Positions 1-11,400 of a stretch of DNA of 64,000 nucleotides are shown here, piece by piece. The translations under genes were made by a program, and so were the position numbers. Numbering within the stretch: position 1 is the first letter of the stretch; each line of letters starts with the position of its first letter. This DNA is from Cavia porcellus (Eukaryota > Chordata > Mammalia > Rodentia > Caviidae), in NCBI RefSeq assembly GCF_034190915.1, contig NW_026947501.1, positions 1,550,001-1,614,000 on the forward strand, given 5' to 3'. The notes below the pieces were generated by a model that had not been told where the DNA came from, did not search any database, and saw nothing but the letters and a program-made list of their open reading frames with translations.

Positions 1-19
1 TAAGTTTTATGGTTAGATT

Positions 20-915
20 GATGGTTACGGTTAGCGTTTAGCATTAGTTTTAAGGTTATGGCACGTGTTAAGGTTAGGTATAGGGTTAGGTTGAGGTTGA
101 GGTTGAGGTTTAGGGTTAGGGTTAGGGTTAGAAGTTATGTTAAGTGTTATGTTTAGGGTTAGGGATAGGGATAGGTTTAGGCTTAGGGGTAGTTTTGTGG
201 TTAGGTTTACAGTTAGAATTAGGGTTAGGGTTATGCTAGGGTTAGGGTTAGGGTTAGGTATTACAGTCAGGGTTAGGCTTAGTTTAAGGGTTAGGGTTAG
301 GGATACGGTAAGGGATTAATTTTAGATTTAGTGTTAGGGTTATATTTAGGGATAGGGTAAGGGTTAGACTTAGGGTTAGAATATAGGTTTAGGGTTAGTG
401 TTATGGTTATTCTTAGGCTTTGGTTTAGGGTTAGAGTTTAATCGTAGGGTTAGGCTTCGGGTTAGGGTTAGTGTTAGGCTTATGTTAGGGTTAGGGTTAG
501 GGTTAGGTTTAGGTATAGGGTTAGAGTTAGGGTTAGATTTAGGGTTTGGATTACAGTTGGCTCTTAGGGTCAAAGTTAGGGTTAGGGTTAGTGTTAGGTT
601 TAGGTTTAAGGTTATGGCTAGTGATAGTTTTGGGTCAGGGTTAGGTTTCAGTGTTACCATTAGGGTTAGGTTTAGTGTTAGAGTTAGATTTGAGTGTTAG
701 GGTTAGCCTTAGGGTTAGGGTTATAGTTAGGGTTAAGGTTAGGTTTAGGTTTAGTATTACAGTTAGGTTAAGTGTTAGTGTTAGTGTTAGGGTTTGGGTT
801 AGTTTTAGGGTTAGGGTTAGGGATAGTTTTAGGATTAGGTTTAGAGTTAGCATTAGGTTTAGAATTAGGGTTAGGGTTAGGTTTATGGGTTTGGTGTTAG
901 GTGTTAGGTATAGGG
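20..915 (+). repeat. Higher-order repeat, type I, copy 1 (short)
   Basis: This block shares an ordered series of rare words with 1103-2050 and 4470-5265. In order they are GTTTTAAGG, GGTTGAGG, GAAGTTATG, the ACAGTCAG marker (261), GATTAATTTTAGATTTAG, and a TTAGGCTTTGG/CTTCGGG pair. A GATAGTTTTAGGATTAGG block near 825 leads into a repeated GGTGTTAGGTGTTAGG. The offset to copy 2 is about 1.04-1.13 kb and drifts because of small indels. Identity is clearly below that of the recent duplications further along, so this copy is older. Boundaries are approximate. Confidence 0.65.
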
Positions 916-1054
916 TTACGGTTATGGTTAGAGTTAGCATTACAATTAGGTTTGGGTTAGGCTTAGGGTTAGGGTTAGGCTTAGGCTTAGGGTTAGGGTT
1001 AGGTTTTGATTTAAATTTAGTGTTAGTGTTATGGTTAGGTTTAGGTTTAGGGGT

Positions 1055-3050
1055 TAGGTGTTAGAGATAGGGTTATGGGTTAGGGTTAGTTTTAGGGTTA
1101 AGGTGATGGTTAGGGTTAGCATTTAGTGTTAGTTTTAAGGTTATGTTTAGTGTTAAGGTTAGGGTTACGGTTAGGTTGAGATTTAGGTTTAGGGTTAGAA
1201 GTTATGTTAAGTGTTAGGTTTAGGGTTAGGGTTAGGGATAGGTTTAGTCAGAGTTAGTGTTAGGGTTAGGATTATAGTTAGGATTATGTTAGTGTTAGGT
1301 ATTAAAGTCAGGGTTAGGGTTAGTTTAAGGGGTAGGTTTAGGGTTATTGTAAGGCATTAATGTTAGATTTAGTGTTAGGTTTATGTTTAGAGATAGGTTA
1401 AGGGTTAGGATAAGGGTAAGAGTATAGATTTAGGGTTAGGGTTATGGTTATTGTTAGGCTTTGTGTTAGGGTTAGAGTTTAGGGTTAGGGTTAGGTTTAG
1501 GGTTTGGGATAGTGTAAGGGTTAGGATTAGGTTTAGACTATAGGTTTAGGGTTAGGGTTACGTTTATTGTTAGGCTTTGGGTTAGGGTTAAATCTTAGTG
1601 TTAGGATTAGTCTTCGGGTTAGGGTTAGTGTTAAGCTTAGGGTTAGCGTTAGCGTTAGGGCTAGGGTTAGAGTTAGTGTTAGGGTTAGTGTTAGTGTTTG
1701 GGTTAGGGTTAGGGTTAGGGTTGAAGCTTAGGTTCAGAGTTAAGGTTAGGGTTACGTTTAGGGTTAAGGTCAGGGTTAGAGATAGTGTTGGGTTAGGGTT
1801 AGGTTTAGTGTTAGGGTTAGAGTTAAGTGTTAGGGTTAGTGTTAGGGTTAGGGTTATAGTTAGGGTTAGGGTTAGGTTTAGAGTTAGTGTTTCAGTTATG
1901 TTTACTGTTAGTGTTAGGGTTAGGGTTACGGTTAGTATTAGGGTTAGTTTAGGGATAGTTTAAGGATTAGGATTAGAGTTAGCGTTAGGTTAAGAGTTAG
2001 GATTATGGTTAGGTTTTGGGGTTAGGTGTTAGATGTTAGGTGTTAGGGATAGGGTTAGGGTTAGTGTTATGTTTAGGTTTAGGTTAGGGCTAATTTTAGG
2101 GTTAGGGTTATTGTTAGTGTCAGGATTATGGTTTGTCCTTAGGGTTATGGCTAGGTTTAGGTTTAGGTTTAGGTTTAGGTTTAGGGTTAGGGTTAGGATT
2201 AGGTTTAGGTTTAGAGTTAAGTGTTATGGTTAGTGTTAGTGTTAGGGTTGAAGCTTAGGGTTAGGTTTATGTTTGGGTTAAGTTTAGGTTTAGGGTTAGC
2301 GTTAAGGTTAGTGATAGTGTTGGCTTAGTGTTAGGGTTTATGGTTATGGTTAGGCTTATGTTTAGCCTTAGGTTTAGAGTTGTGTGTTAGGGTTAGGGTT
2401 AGCGTTAGGTTTAGTGTTAGGTTTAGGGTTAGGTTTAGTGTTAGGTTTAGGGTTAGGGTGAGTGTTAGTGTTACAGTTAGGGTTAGGGTTGGTGTTAGTG
2501 TTAGGGGAAGGGTTAGAGTTAGGGTTATGGTTACGGTTAGAGTTAGATTTAGGGTTAGTGTTAGTGTTCTGGTTAGAATTACAGTTAGTGTTAGGGTTAG
2601 TGTTACAGTTAGGATTAGGGTTAGTGTTAGGTTTAGGTTTAGGGTTAGGGTTTGGGTTAGGGTTCGGGTTATGTTTAGGGTTATGTTTAGAGTTTAGGTG
2701 TTAGTGATAGGGTTAGGGTTAGGCTTCCAATTACGGTTAGGCTTAGGGTTACGTTTAGGGTAGGGTTAGTGTAAGGGCTAGGGTTAGTTTTAGGATTAGG
2801 GTTCGATTTAGCGTTAGGTTTTGGGTTAGGGTTAGGGTTACAGTTTTGGATTAGGTTTTAGGGAAAGATTTAGGGTTAGAGTTATCGTTAGGTTTAGGTT
2901 AACATTAGGTTAAGTGTTAGGGTTAGGATTAGGGTTTGTCATTATGGTTATGGTTATTGTTAGGTTGAGGTTTAGGGTTAGGTTAGGGTTAAGGTTAAAA
3001 GTTAATTTTAGGGATAGGGTTAGGGTTAGGGTTAGGGTGGGAGGTTAAGT
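1055..3050 (+). repeat. Higher-order repeat, type I, copy 2
   Basis: This aligns by eye with 4412-6290 through matched landmarks: 1301 with 4619 (AGTCAGGG marker), 1603 with 4806 (CTTC), 2131 with 5340 (GTTTGTC), 2370 with 5602 (AGAGTTGTGTGTTAG), 2697 with 5920 (TTTAGAGTTTAGGTGTTAG), 2937 with 6172 (TTTGTCATT) and 3001 with 6235. Offsets fall from about 3.36 to 3.2 kb along the alignment, showing small length differences. After about 3050 the two copies diverge. A further relic of the GTTTGTCATT block lies near 4209. Confidence 0.7.
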
Positions 3051-4411
3051 TTATGTGTAGGTTTGGTTTTAGGATTAGTGTTAGGGTTAATATTAAGTTT
3101 AGGTGTAGGGTTAGAATTAAGGTTATGTTTAGGGTTAAGGTTAAGGTAAGGATTAGGTTTAGCGTTCAGTTTAAGGTTAGGGTTAGGGATATGTTTAGGG
3201 TTAGGTTTAGTGTTATGGGGTTAGTGTTAGTTTTAGGGTTAGGGTTAGATTTAGCTGTTAGTGTTAGGGTTAGAGATAGGGCCAGTTTTATGGTTATAGT
3301 GTAGTGTTAGTTTTAAGGTTAGGGTTAGCATTAGGGTTAGTGTTAGGGTTAGGTTTTGGTTAGAGTTTAGCATTCCTTTTATTGTTAGAGTGAGGGTTAG
3401 GTTTAAGGTTAGGGTTAGGTTTAGGCTTAGAGGTGATAGTTAGGGTTAGGGTTAGTCTTAGGGTTCAAGCTCAGGTTCAGGGTTAGGTTTAGTGTTAGTG
3501 TTAGGTTAAGTGTTAGCCATGGTGTTAGGGTTATGGTTAGAGTTAATTTTGGGTTAGGGTTAGTGTTATGTTTAGGGTTAGTTTTACAATTAGGTTAGGG
3601 CTTGGGTTAGGGTTAGGGTTAGGGTTAGGTTTATGGTTAGGGTTTTCGTTAGATTTAGTGCTGGGTTAAGGTTAGGTTTAGGGTTAGTGTTAGGTTTAGG
3701 GGTTAGGGTTAGGGTTAGGTTTAGGGTTAGGGTTATAGGTTAGCGTTTGATTTGGGGTTAGTGTTAAACTTAGGGTTAGGTTTGGAATTATGCTTAGGGT
3801 TACTGTTAAAACTAAGGTTCAGGGTTAGTGTTAGGGTAGGTCTTAGGGTTAGGGATAGGGCAAGGGTTAGGATTAGGGTTAGTAGTTAGTTTTAGTTTTA
3901 GGGTTACTATAAGGGTTAGGGTTAGGGTTAGAGGTTAGTGTTAGGGTTAGTGTTAGGGTTAGGGTTAGGGTTTGGGTTATGGTTAGGTTAGGGTTAGGGT
4001 TACGGTTAGGGTTACAGTTCGGGTTAGGTTTAGGGTTAGGCTTACAGTTATGTTTAGAGTTAGCACTACAATTAGTTTTGGGTTAGGGTTAGGGTTAGGA
4101 TAGGCTTAGGGTAGGGGTTTAGGTTTTATGTGTTAGGGATAGCATTAGGGTTAGTGTTATGGTTAGGTTTAGGTTCAGGTTAGGGCTGGGTTAGTTGTTA
4201 GGGTTAGGATTATGGTTTGTCATTAAGGTTACGGTTGGGTTTAGGTTTAGGGTCAGGGTTTGTGTTAGGGTTAGGTTTAGAGGTTAACGTTAGGGTTAGG
4301 ATTATAGTTTGTTGTTAGGGTTAGGGTTAGGGTTAGCATTAGGGTTAGGTTTAGGTTTAGGGTTTGTGTTTGCATTAGATTTAGTGTTAAGGTTAAGGTT
4401 AGGCTTAGGTT

Positions 4412-6290
4412 TAGGGGTTAGGTGTCAAGGATATGGTTATGGGTTAGGATTAGGTGTAGGGTTAGCCTGATGGTTATGGTTAGGGTTTAGGGTTAGTTTT
4501 AAGGGTACGGTTAGTGTTACGGTTACAGTTAGCCTTAGGTTGAGGTTTAGGGTTAAGGTTTGGTTTAGGTTTATGGTTTGGATTTGGGTTAGGGTTATGC
4601 TAGGGTTTGGGTTAAGTATTACAGTCAGGGTTAGGGTTAGTTTAAGGGATAGGGTTAGGGTTAGGGTAAAGGATTAATGTTAGATTTAGTGTTAGGTTTA
4701 TGTTTAGGGATAGGTTAAGTGTTAGGATTAGGGTTAGAGTATAAGTTTACGGTTAGGTTTACAGTTATTGTTAGGCTTTGGATTAGAGTTAGAGTTTAGT
4801 GTTAGGGTTAGGCTTCTTTAGTTTAGGGTTAGGGTTAGGGTTATGTTTAGGGTTAGGATTAGGGTTACGGTTAGGATTAGGGTTATGGTTAGAGTTAAGG
4901 TTAGCGTTAGTGTTTGTGTTACGTTTAGGGTTAGGGTTGAAGCTTAGGGTTAGTGTTAGTTTTAGTGTTAGGTTAGGGTTAAGTTTAGGGTTAGTGATAG
5001 TGTTGGGTTAGGGCTAGGTTTCAGGGTTACTGTTAGGGTTAGGTTTACTGTTATTGTTAGGGTTAGGTTTAGGGTTAGGGTTATAGTTGAGTGTTAGTGT
5101 TAGGGTTAAGGTTAGGGTTAGGGTTAGTGTTACAGTTAGGTTTAGTGTTAGGGTTAGTGTTTGGGTTAGAGTTAGGGATAGTTTTAGGATTATGATTAGA
5201 GTTAGGTTTACAGTTAGGGTTAGGTTTAGGTTTAGGTGTTAGTTGTTAGGTGTTAGGTATAGGGTTAGGTTAGTGTTATGTTTAGGTTTAGGTTAGGGTT
5301 AGTGTTAGGGTTAGGGTTAATGTTAGGTTTAGGATTATAGTTTGTCATTAGTGTTATGGTTAATTTTAGGTTTAGGTTTGGGTTTAGGATTGGGGTTAGG
5401 TTTAGAGGTAAAGGTTAGTGTTAGGGTTAAAATTAGAGTTTAGTGATAGGGTTAGTGTTAGTGGTAGGGTTGAAGCTTAGGGTTAGGTTTAGGGTTAGGG
5501 TTAGTATTAGGTTTAAGGTTAGGGTTAGCGTTAAGGTTAGTGATAGTGTTGAGTTAGGGTTAGGGTTTATGGTTACGGTTAGGGTTAGCTTTAGCCTTTG
5601 GGTTAGAGTTGTGTGTTAGTTTTAGGGTTATAGTGAGGGTTAGGGTTAGTGTTACAGTTAGGGTTAGGGTTAGGGTTAGGGTTAGGGTTAGGGTTAGGTT
5701 TAGACATAGGGTTAGGGTTACCGTTAGGATTAGGTTTAGTGTTAATTATCCGGTTAGAGTTACAGTTAGGGTTACGGTTAGGGTAAGTGTTAGTGTTACA
5801 GTTAGGGTTAGGTTTAGTGTTAGGGTTAGGGTTAGGGTTAGGGTTAGGGTTAGGGTTACTGGCACAATTAGGGTTAGGATTAGGTTAGGTTTATGGGTAG
5901 GGTTAGGTTTAGAGTTTAGGTGTTAGTTATAGGATTAGGGTTAGGCTTCTGATTATGGTTAGGATTAGGGGTTACATTTTGGGTAGGGTTAGTGTAAGGG
6001 CTAGGGATAGTTTTAGGATTAGGGTTCGAGTTAGCATTAGGTTTTGGGTTAGGTTTAGTGTTACGGTTTGGGTTTAGGTGTTAGGGATATATTTAGGGTT
6101 AGGGTTACATTTAGGTTTAGGTTAGCGTTAGGCTAATGGTTAGGGTTAATATTTGGTTTAGGATTAGGGTTTGTCATTTTGGTTAAGGTTAGTGTTAGGT
6201 TGAGGTTTAGGTTTAGGTTAGCGTTAGGGTTAGATGTTAAGTTTAGTGATAGGGTTAGGGTTAGGGTTAGTGTTAGAAGTTAAGGTTATG
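4412..6290 (+). repeat. Higher-order repeat, type I, copy 3
   Basis: This is the partner of 1055-3050; its first 850 bases also match 20-915. It holds the two longest near-perfect TTAGGG runs of this segment (about 5658-5698 and 5820-5859). Those look like local re-expansion of the basic hexamer inside an older, diverged unit. The unit start is placed at a GGGGTTAGGTGT word that also opens copy 2. Confidence 0.7.
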
Positions 6291-8321
6291 GTTAAATTTA
6301 GGATTAGGGTTAGGGTTAGTGGTTAGGTTTGGGGTAGGGTTACAGTTAGTGCTAGGGTTTGGTTTAGAGGTTAGTGTTAGTGTTAGGATTCCATTAGGGT
6401 TAGTGTTAGTGTTAGGGTTAGTGTTAGAGTTAGGGTTAGGGTTAGGCTTAGGGTGATGGTTAGGGTTAGGGTTAGTGTTACAATTAGGTTAGTGTTAGGC
6501 TTAGAGTTAGGGTTACGTTTAGTGTTTGCCTTAGATTTAGGGTAAGGTTTAGGGTTAGTGTTAGGTTTAGTGGTTAGGTGTTAGGGATAGGTTTATGGTT
6601 TTGGTTAGGGTTACGGTTAGGGTGAGGGCTAGGGTTAGTTTTAGGGTTAGAGGTAGTGTTAGGGTTAGGGTTACATTTAGCATTAGAATTTAGGGTTAGG
6701 GTTAATTTTAGGGTTAGTTTTATGGGGTTACGTGTTACGGATAGGGTTATGGTTTTTGTTAGGGTTAGAGTTAGGGTGAGGGTTGGGGTTAGGTTTTGGG
6801 TTAGGGTTAGGGATAGGATTAGAATTTGGGGTTAGGGTTAGGTTTACGTTTAGGGTTAGGGTTAGGATTATGTTTAGGTTTAGGGTTAGGGGTTAGATAT
6901 TAGCGTTAGAGTTAGGGTTAGGGTTAGGTTTATCCTTAGATGTTAGCATTAGGTTTAGGTTTTGATTTAGGGTTAGGGTTAGAGTTAAAGGTTCGGGTTA
7001 GTGTTAGTGTTATGGTTAGAGTTTAGGGTTAGTGTTATGTAAGTGTTAGGGTTAGAGTTAGGTTTAGGTTTAGGATTATGATTAAGGTTAGGGTTAGGGT
7101 TTAGGAGTTAGGGAGATTGTTAGGGTTAGGCTTTGGGTTATTGTTAGGTTTAGGGTTACCATAAGATTTAGGGTTAGGGTTTGGTATAGTGTTGGGGTTT
7201 TGGTTAGTTTTAGGGTTAGTTTTAGAGTTAGGGTTAGGGTTAGGAGTTAAGTGTTAGCGATAGTGTTAGTGTTCAGTTTAGGGTTCGGTTTAGGGTTAGG
7301 GTTAGGGTTAGGGATAGTGTTAGGGTTAGAGTAATGGTTTATGGTTAGGGTTAGGTTTAGGGTTAGGTTTAGGTTTAGGGTTCGGGTTAGTGTTAGGTTT
7401 AGGGTTAGGGTTAGTGCTAGGCTTAATGGGTTAGGGTTAGGGTTAGGTTTATGGTTAGGGTTCATTTTAGAGTTAGTGTTAGGGTTAGGTTTAGGGGTTA
7501 GGTTTTAGCGATAGGTGTAGGGTTAGGTTTAGTGTTAGTGTTAAGCTTAGTGTTAGTGTTAGTTTTAGGGTTAGTTTTAGTGTTAGTGCTAGGGTTAGAG
7601 GTTAGTCTTAGCCTTAGAATTAGGGTTATGGTTAGTGTTACGGTTAGATTTTAGGGTTTGGTTTAGGGTTAAGTTTAGGTTTATGGTTAGAGGTTAGTGT
7701 TTGGTTTAGGGTTCGAGTTAGGGTTAGGTTTAGGATCAGGGTTAGGCTTAGAGGTTATGGTTAGGGTTAGGGTTAGAGTGAAAGCTTAGGCTCAGGGTTA
7801 TGCTTACTATAAGGGTTAGGGTTAGGGATAAGTTCAATGTTAGGTTTAGGGTTAGCCGTTAGTTTTAGGGTTAGGGTTATGGTTAGAGTTAGAGTTAGGT
7901 TTACAGGTTAGTTTTAGGGTTAGGGTTAGTGCTAGGTTTAGTGTGAGGGTTAGGGTTAAAGTTAGGGTTAAGGTTAGGGTTAGGTTTAGGCTTTTCATTA
8001 GATGTAGTGTTAGGATTAGTGTTAGGTTCAGGTTTAGGGTTAGGGTTAGGGTTAGGTTTTACAGTCAGGGTTAGGGTTACATTAAGGAGTAGGGTTAGGG
8101 TTAGGGTAAGGGATTAATGTTAGGTTTAGGGTTAGGGATATGGCTAGGGTTAGGATTAGGGTTAGGATTAGGTTAGGATTAGAAGTTAGGTTTAGGTGTA
8201 AGGTGTTAGGGATAGGGTTATGGGTTACGGTTAGCGTTAGTCTTAGGTTTAGGGTTAGGGTTAGGTTTATGGTTAGAGTTCGTTTTTAGTGTTAGGGTTA
8301 TGCTTAGGGTTATTGTTATTT

Positions 8322-8428
8322 CTTTTTTTGTTGTTGGTCTTTTTCCTTTTTATCCATACCACGGATCGAATTCACAATGCCTGCTTGCAAGGCAGGGGCT
8401 TATGCCACTGAGCTCAATCCCCAGCCCC
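8322..8428 (-). mobile_element. tRNA-derived ID-like SINE (minus strand)
   Basis: Read on the minus strand, this starts with GGGGCTGGGG at 8428, the typical 5' end of rodent tRNA-Ala-derived ID-type SINEs. A pol III A box (GAGCTCAGTGGC) lies at 8404-8415 and a B box (GAATTCGATCC) at 8363-8373. An A-rich, interrupted tail follows, seen on the + strand as T-rich 8322-8350. A GCCTGCCTTGCAAGCAGG stem-like core matches the second SINE at 62084-62226, so both belong to one family. No convincing target-site duplication remains: the flanks are TATTGTTATT upstream and TAATGTTTAA downstream, only a loose match. It is a non-coding mobile relic, not a functional tRNA gene. Confidence 0.88.
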
Positions 8429-11400
8429 TGTAATGTTTAATGATAGGGTGAGGTTGGGGTTTAGGGTTAGGGTTAGGGTTAGGGTTAGAAGTTAAGTATA
8501 GTGTTAGGTTAATGGTTAGGGTTAGGGATAGGTTTAGGGTTACAATGAGTGTTAGAAGTTACGGTTAGTGTTAGGTTTAGTGTTAGGGTTAGGGTTAGGA
8601 TTAGGGTTAGGGTTAGAGGTATGGGTTACATTTAGGGAGAATATTAGGGTTAGGGTTATGCTGGAGTTAGGCTTAGGGTTAGAGTTAGGTTTTACAGTCA
8701 GGGTTAGGGTTAGTTTAAGGAGTAGGGTTATGGTTAGGTAAGGGATCAATGTTAGCTTTAGGGTTAGGGTTATTGTTAGGGTTAGATTTAGGGTTAGCAT
8801 TAGAAGTTAGGGTTAGTGGTAGAGTTAAGGTTATGGTTATGTTTAGGGTTAGGGTTACTGTTAGGTTTAGGGTTAGGGGTTAGATGTTAGAGAGAGGGTT
8901 ATGGTTAGCCTTTCGGTTATGGTTAGGGTTAGGTTTACAATTAGGTTTAGTGTTATGCTTATGGTTAGGTTTAGCATTATAGTTAGGATTAGTATTAGTT
9001 TTACGGTTAGGTTTAGCGTTAAGGATAGGGGTTAGGTGTTAGGGATAGGGTTAGGGTTAGGGTTAGTTTTATGGTTAGGGTTAGGGTTAAGGATAGTCTT
9101 AGGTTTACTGTTAGGGTTTAGGGTCACTATAAGGGTTAGGGTTAGGGTTATTGTTAGCGTTAGAAGTTGGTTTAGTGTGAGGGTTAGGGTTACGGTTACG
9201 GTTATGATTAGTGTTAGGGTTAGGGTTAGGGTTAGGGTTAGTGTTAGCTTTAGTGTTAGGGATTAGATGTTAGGGAGAGAGTTAAAGTTAGACTTCGGGT
9301 TATGGTTAGGGTTAGAGTTACAATTAGGTTAAGGTTTAGGCTTAGGTTTAGGATTAGGTTTAGTGTTAGATTTAGGGTTAGGTTTAGCGTTACTTTTAGG
9401 GTTAGGTCTTAGGGATAGGGTTAGGGTTAGGGTTAGGTTTATGGTTAGGGTTAGGGTTAGGGTTAGGGTTAGTCTTTAGGGATAGGGCTAGGCTTAGGTT
9501 TAGGGTAAGTTTTATCTTTAAGTTTAGGGTAAGGTTGAGGTTTAGGGTTAGGGTTAGTGTTAGGGTTAGAAGTTAGGTTCAGTGTTAGGGTTAAGGTTAG
9601 GGTTAGGGTTAAGCTTAGTGTTAGCGTTAGGTTTAGGATTTGGTTTAGGGTTAGGTTTAGGGTTAGGTTTAGGTTTAGGGTTAGCGTTAGTGTTAGGTTT
9701 AGAATTAGATTCAGGGTTAGGTTTAGGGTTACGTTTAGGAATAGGTTTCGAGGTTAGGGTTAAGGTTAGTGTTAAATTTAGGCTTGGGTTTAGGGTTAGG
9801 GTTAGTGTTAGGTTTTGTTTTAGGTTTAGGGTTAGTGTTAGGGTTCAGGATGAGTGTTAGGTTTAGGATTAGGGTTCTGGTTACAGTTGGGGTTATGGTT
9901 AGACAAGGTTAGGGCTGTGGTTAGGATTAGGGTTAGGGTTATGGTTATGGTTAGGGTTAGGGTTTGGGATTAGGTGTTAGTTTTAGGGGTAGGGTTAGGG
10001 TTTGGGTTAGGGTTAAGGTTTTATGGTTTGGGTTAGCTTTAGGCCTAGGGTTAGGGTTATCATTACGGAAAGGGTTAGGGTTAGTGTTAGGGGTCAGGGT
10101 TAGTGTTAGTGTTAGGATTAGTGTTGGGGGTTAGGGCTCTTGTTAGGGTTAGGCTTAATATTTGGGTTAGTGTTAGGTGTAAGTTTTAGAGGTTAGGGTA
10201 AATGTTAGAGTTAGGGTTAGAATTTAGGGTTAGTGTTAGTGTTAGGTTTATGTTTAGGGTTAGGGTTTGGGTTAGAAGTTAGGATTAGGGTTAGTGTTAT
10301 GGTTAGGATTATGGTTAAGGTTAGGGTTAGAGTTATGTTATCGTTCGATTTAGTGTTGGGTTAGGGTTATGATTAGATTTTGGCTTTAGGTTTAGGGTTA
10401 AGTTTATTGTTTGTTTTAGAGTTAGTGTTAGGATTAGGTTTATGGTTACAGGTTACTTGTAGTAATAGGATTAGGGTTAGGCTTCGGGTTATGGTTAGCA
10501 ATAGGGTTATGATTAGGTTTAGGGTTAGGGGTAGGTTTAGCGTTTGGTTTAGGGTTATGGTTAGGTTTAGTGTTAGGGTTAGTGTTAGGATTAGGGGTAG
10601 GTTTTGGGGTTAGGGATTAGCGTTAGGGTTAGGGTTACGTTTTATATTAGGGTTAGGGTTAGGGTTAGGGTTAGGGTTAGTGTTACAATTAGGTTAAGGT
10701 TTAGGGATAGTGTTTTAGCGTTAGGCTTCTGTTTATGGTTAGCGTTAGGGTTAGGATTAGGGTTAGGTTTAGGGTCAGGGTTATGGTTAGTGTTAGGGGT
10801 TAGGTTTTAGGGATAGTGTTATGGTTAGGCTTTGGGGTATGGTTAGTGTTAGGGTTAAGAATAGGTTTAGGTTTAGGGTTTGGGTTAGCGTTAAGTTTAA
10901 GGTTATGGTTAGGGTTAGTGTTAGGTTTACGTTTAGGGTTATGGATTAAGTTTTATGCACAGGGTTAGGGTTAGGGTTAAGGTTAGTGTTAGGCTTAGTT
11001 TTAGGGTTAGGGTTAGGATCAGGGTTAGGTTTAGGTTTTAGGGTTAGGGTTAGGGTTAGTGTTAGTGTTAGGGTTAGGTTTAGGTTTAGGCTTAGGTTTA
11101 GGGTTAGGGTTAGAGTTAGGGTTAGGTTTAGGGTTAGGTTTAGGGTTAGGGATTATGGTTAGTGTTAGTGTTAGGGTTCCGGTTAAGTTTAGATTACGAC
11201 AAGGTTACGGTAGGGTTTAGGATTAGGTTGATGGTTACGGTTTTGTTTAGGGTTAGGGTTTGGGATTAGGGGTTAGGTTTCGGGGTAGGGATAGTGTTTG
11301 GCTTAGGGTTAGGGTTTTATGGTTTGTTTTAGGTTTATTGTTAGTGTTAGGGTTAGGGTTAGGGTTAGTGTTTAGGGTTAGGGTTAGTGTTAGCCTTAGG

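Larger units (their letters stand above)
1..8321 (+). repeat. Degenerate TTAGGG satellite array, segment A
   Basis: The whole stretch is head-to-tail TTAGGG-type hexamers on the + strand with no inversion. Most units differ from TTAGGG by one substitution (TTAGTG, TTAGGT, TTATGG, TTACGG, TTAAGG, TTAGCG, TTAGAG are all common by eye). The usual GGTTTAGGG word is a TTAGGT unit followed by TTAGGG, so it keeps the six-base register. The longest perfect runs are about six to seven units, for example near 5658-5698 and 5820-5859. Cytosine is scarce on this strand. This segment carries its own kilobase-scale repeat family, marked by ACAGTCAG (near 261, 1301 as AAAGTCAG, and 4619) followed by GGGATTAATG or close variants. 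No gene is visible; the open frames here are dipeptide translations of the hexamer. Confidence 0.95.

Noticed and set aside
8363..8428. A functional tRNA gene
   Set aside because: The A and B boxes belong to a SINE with an A-rich tail and a second family member at 62084-62226; the cloverleaf is not intact.
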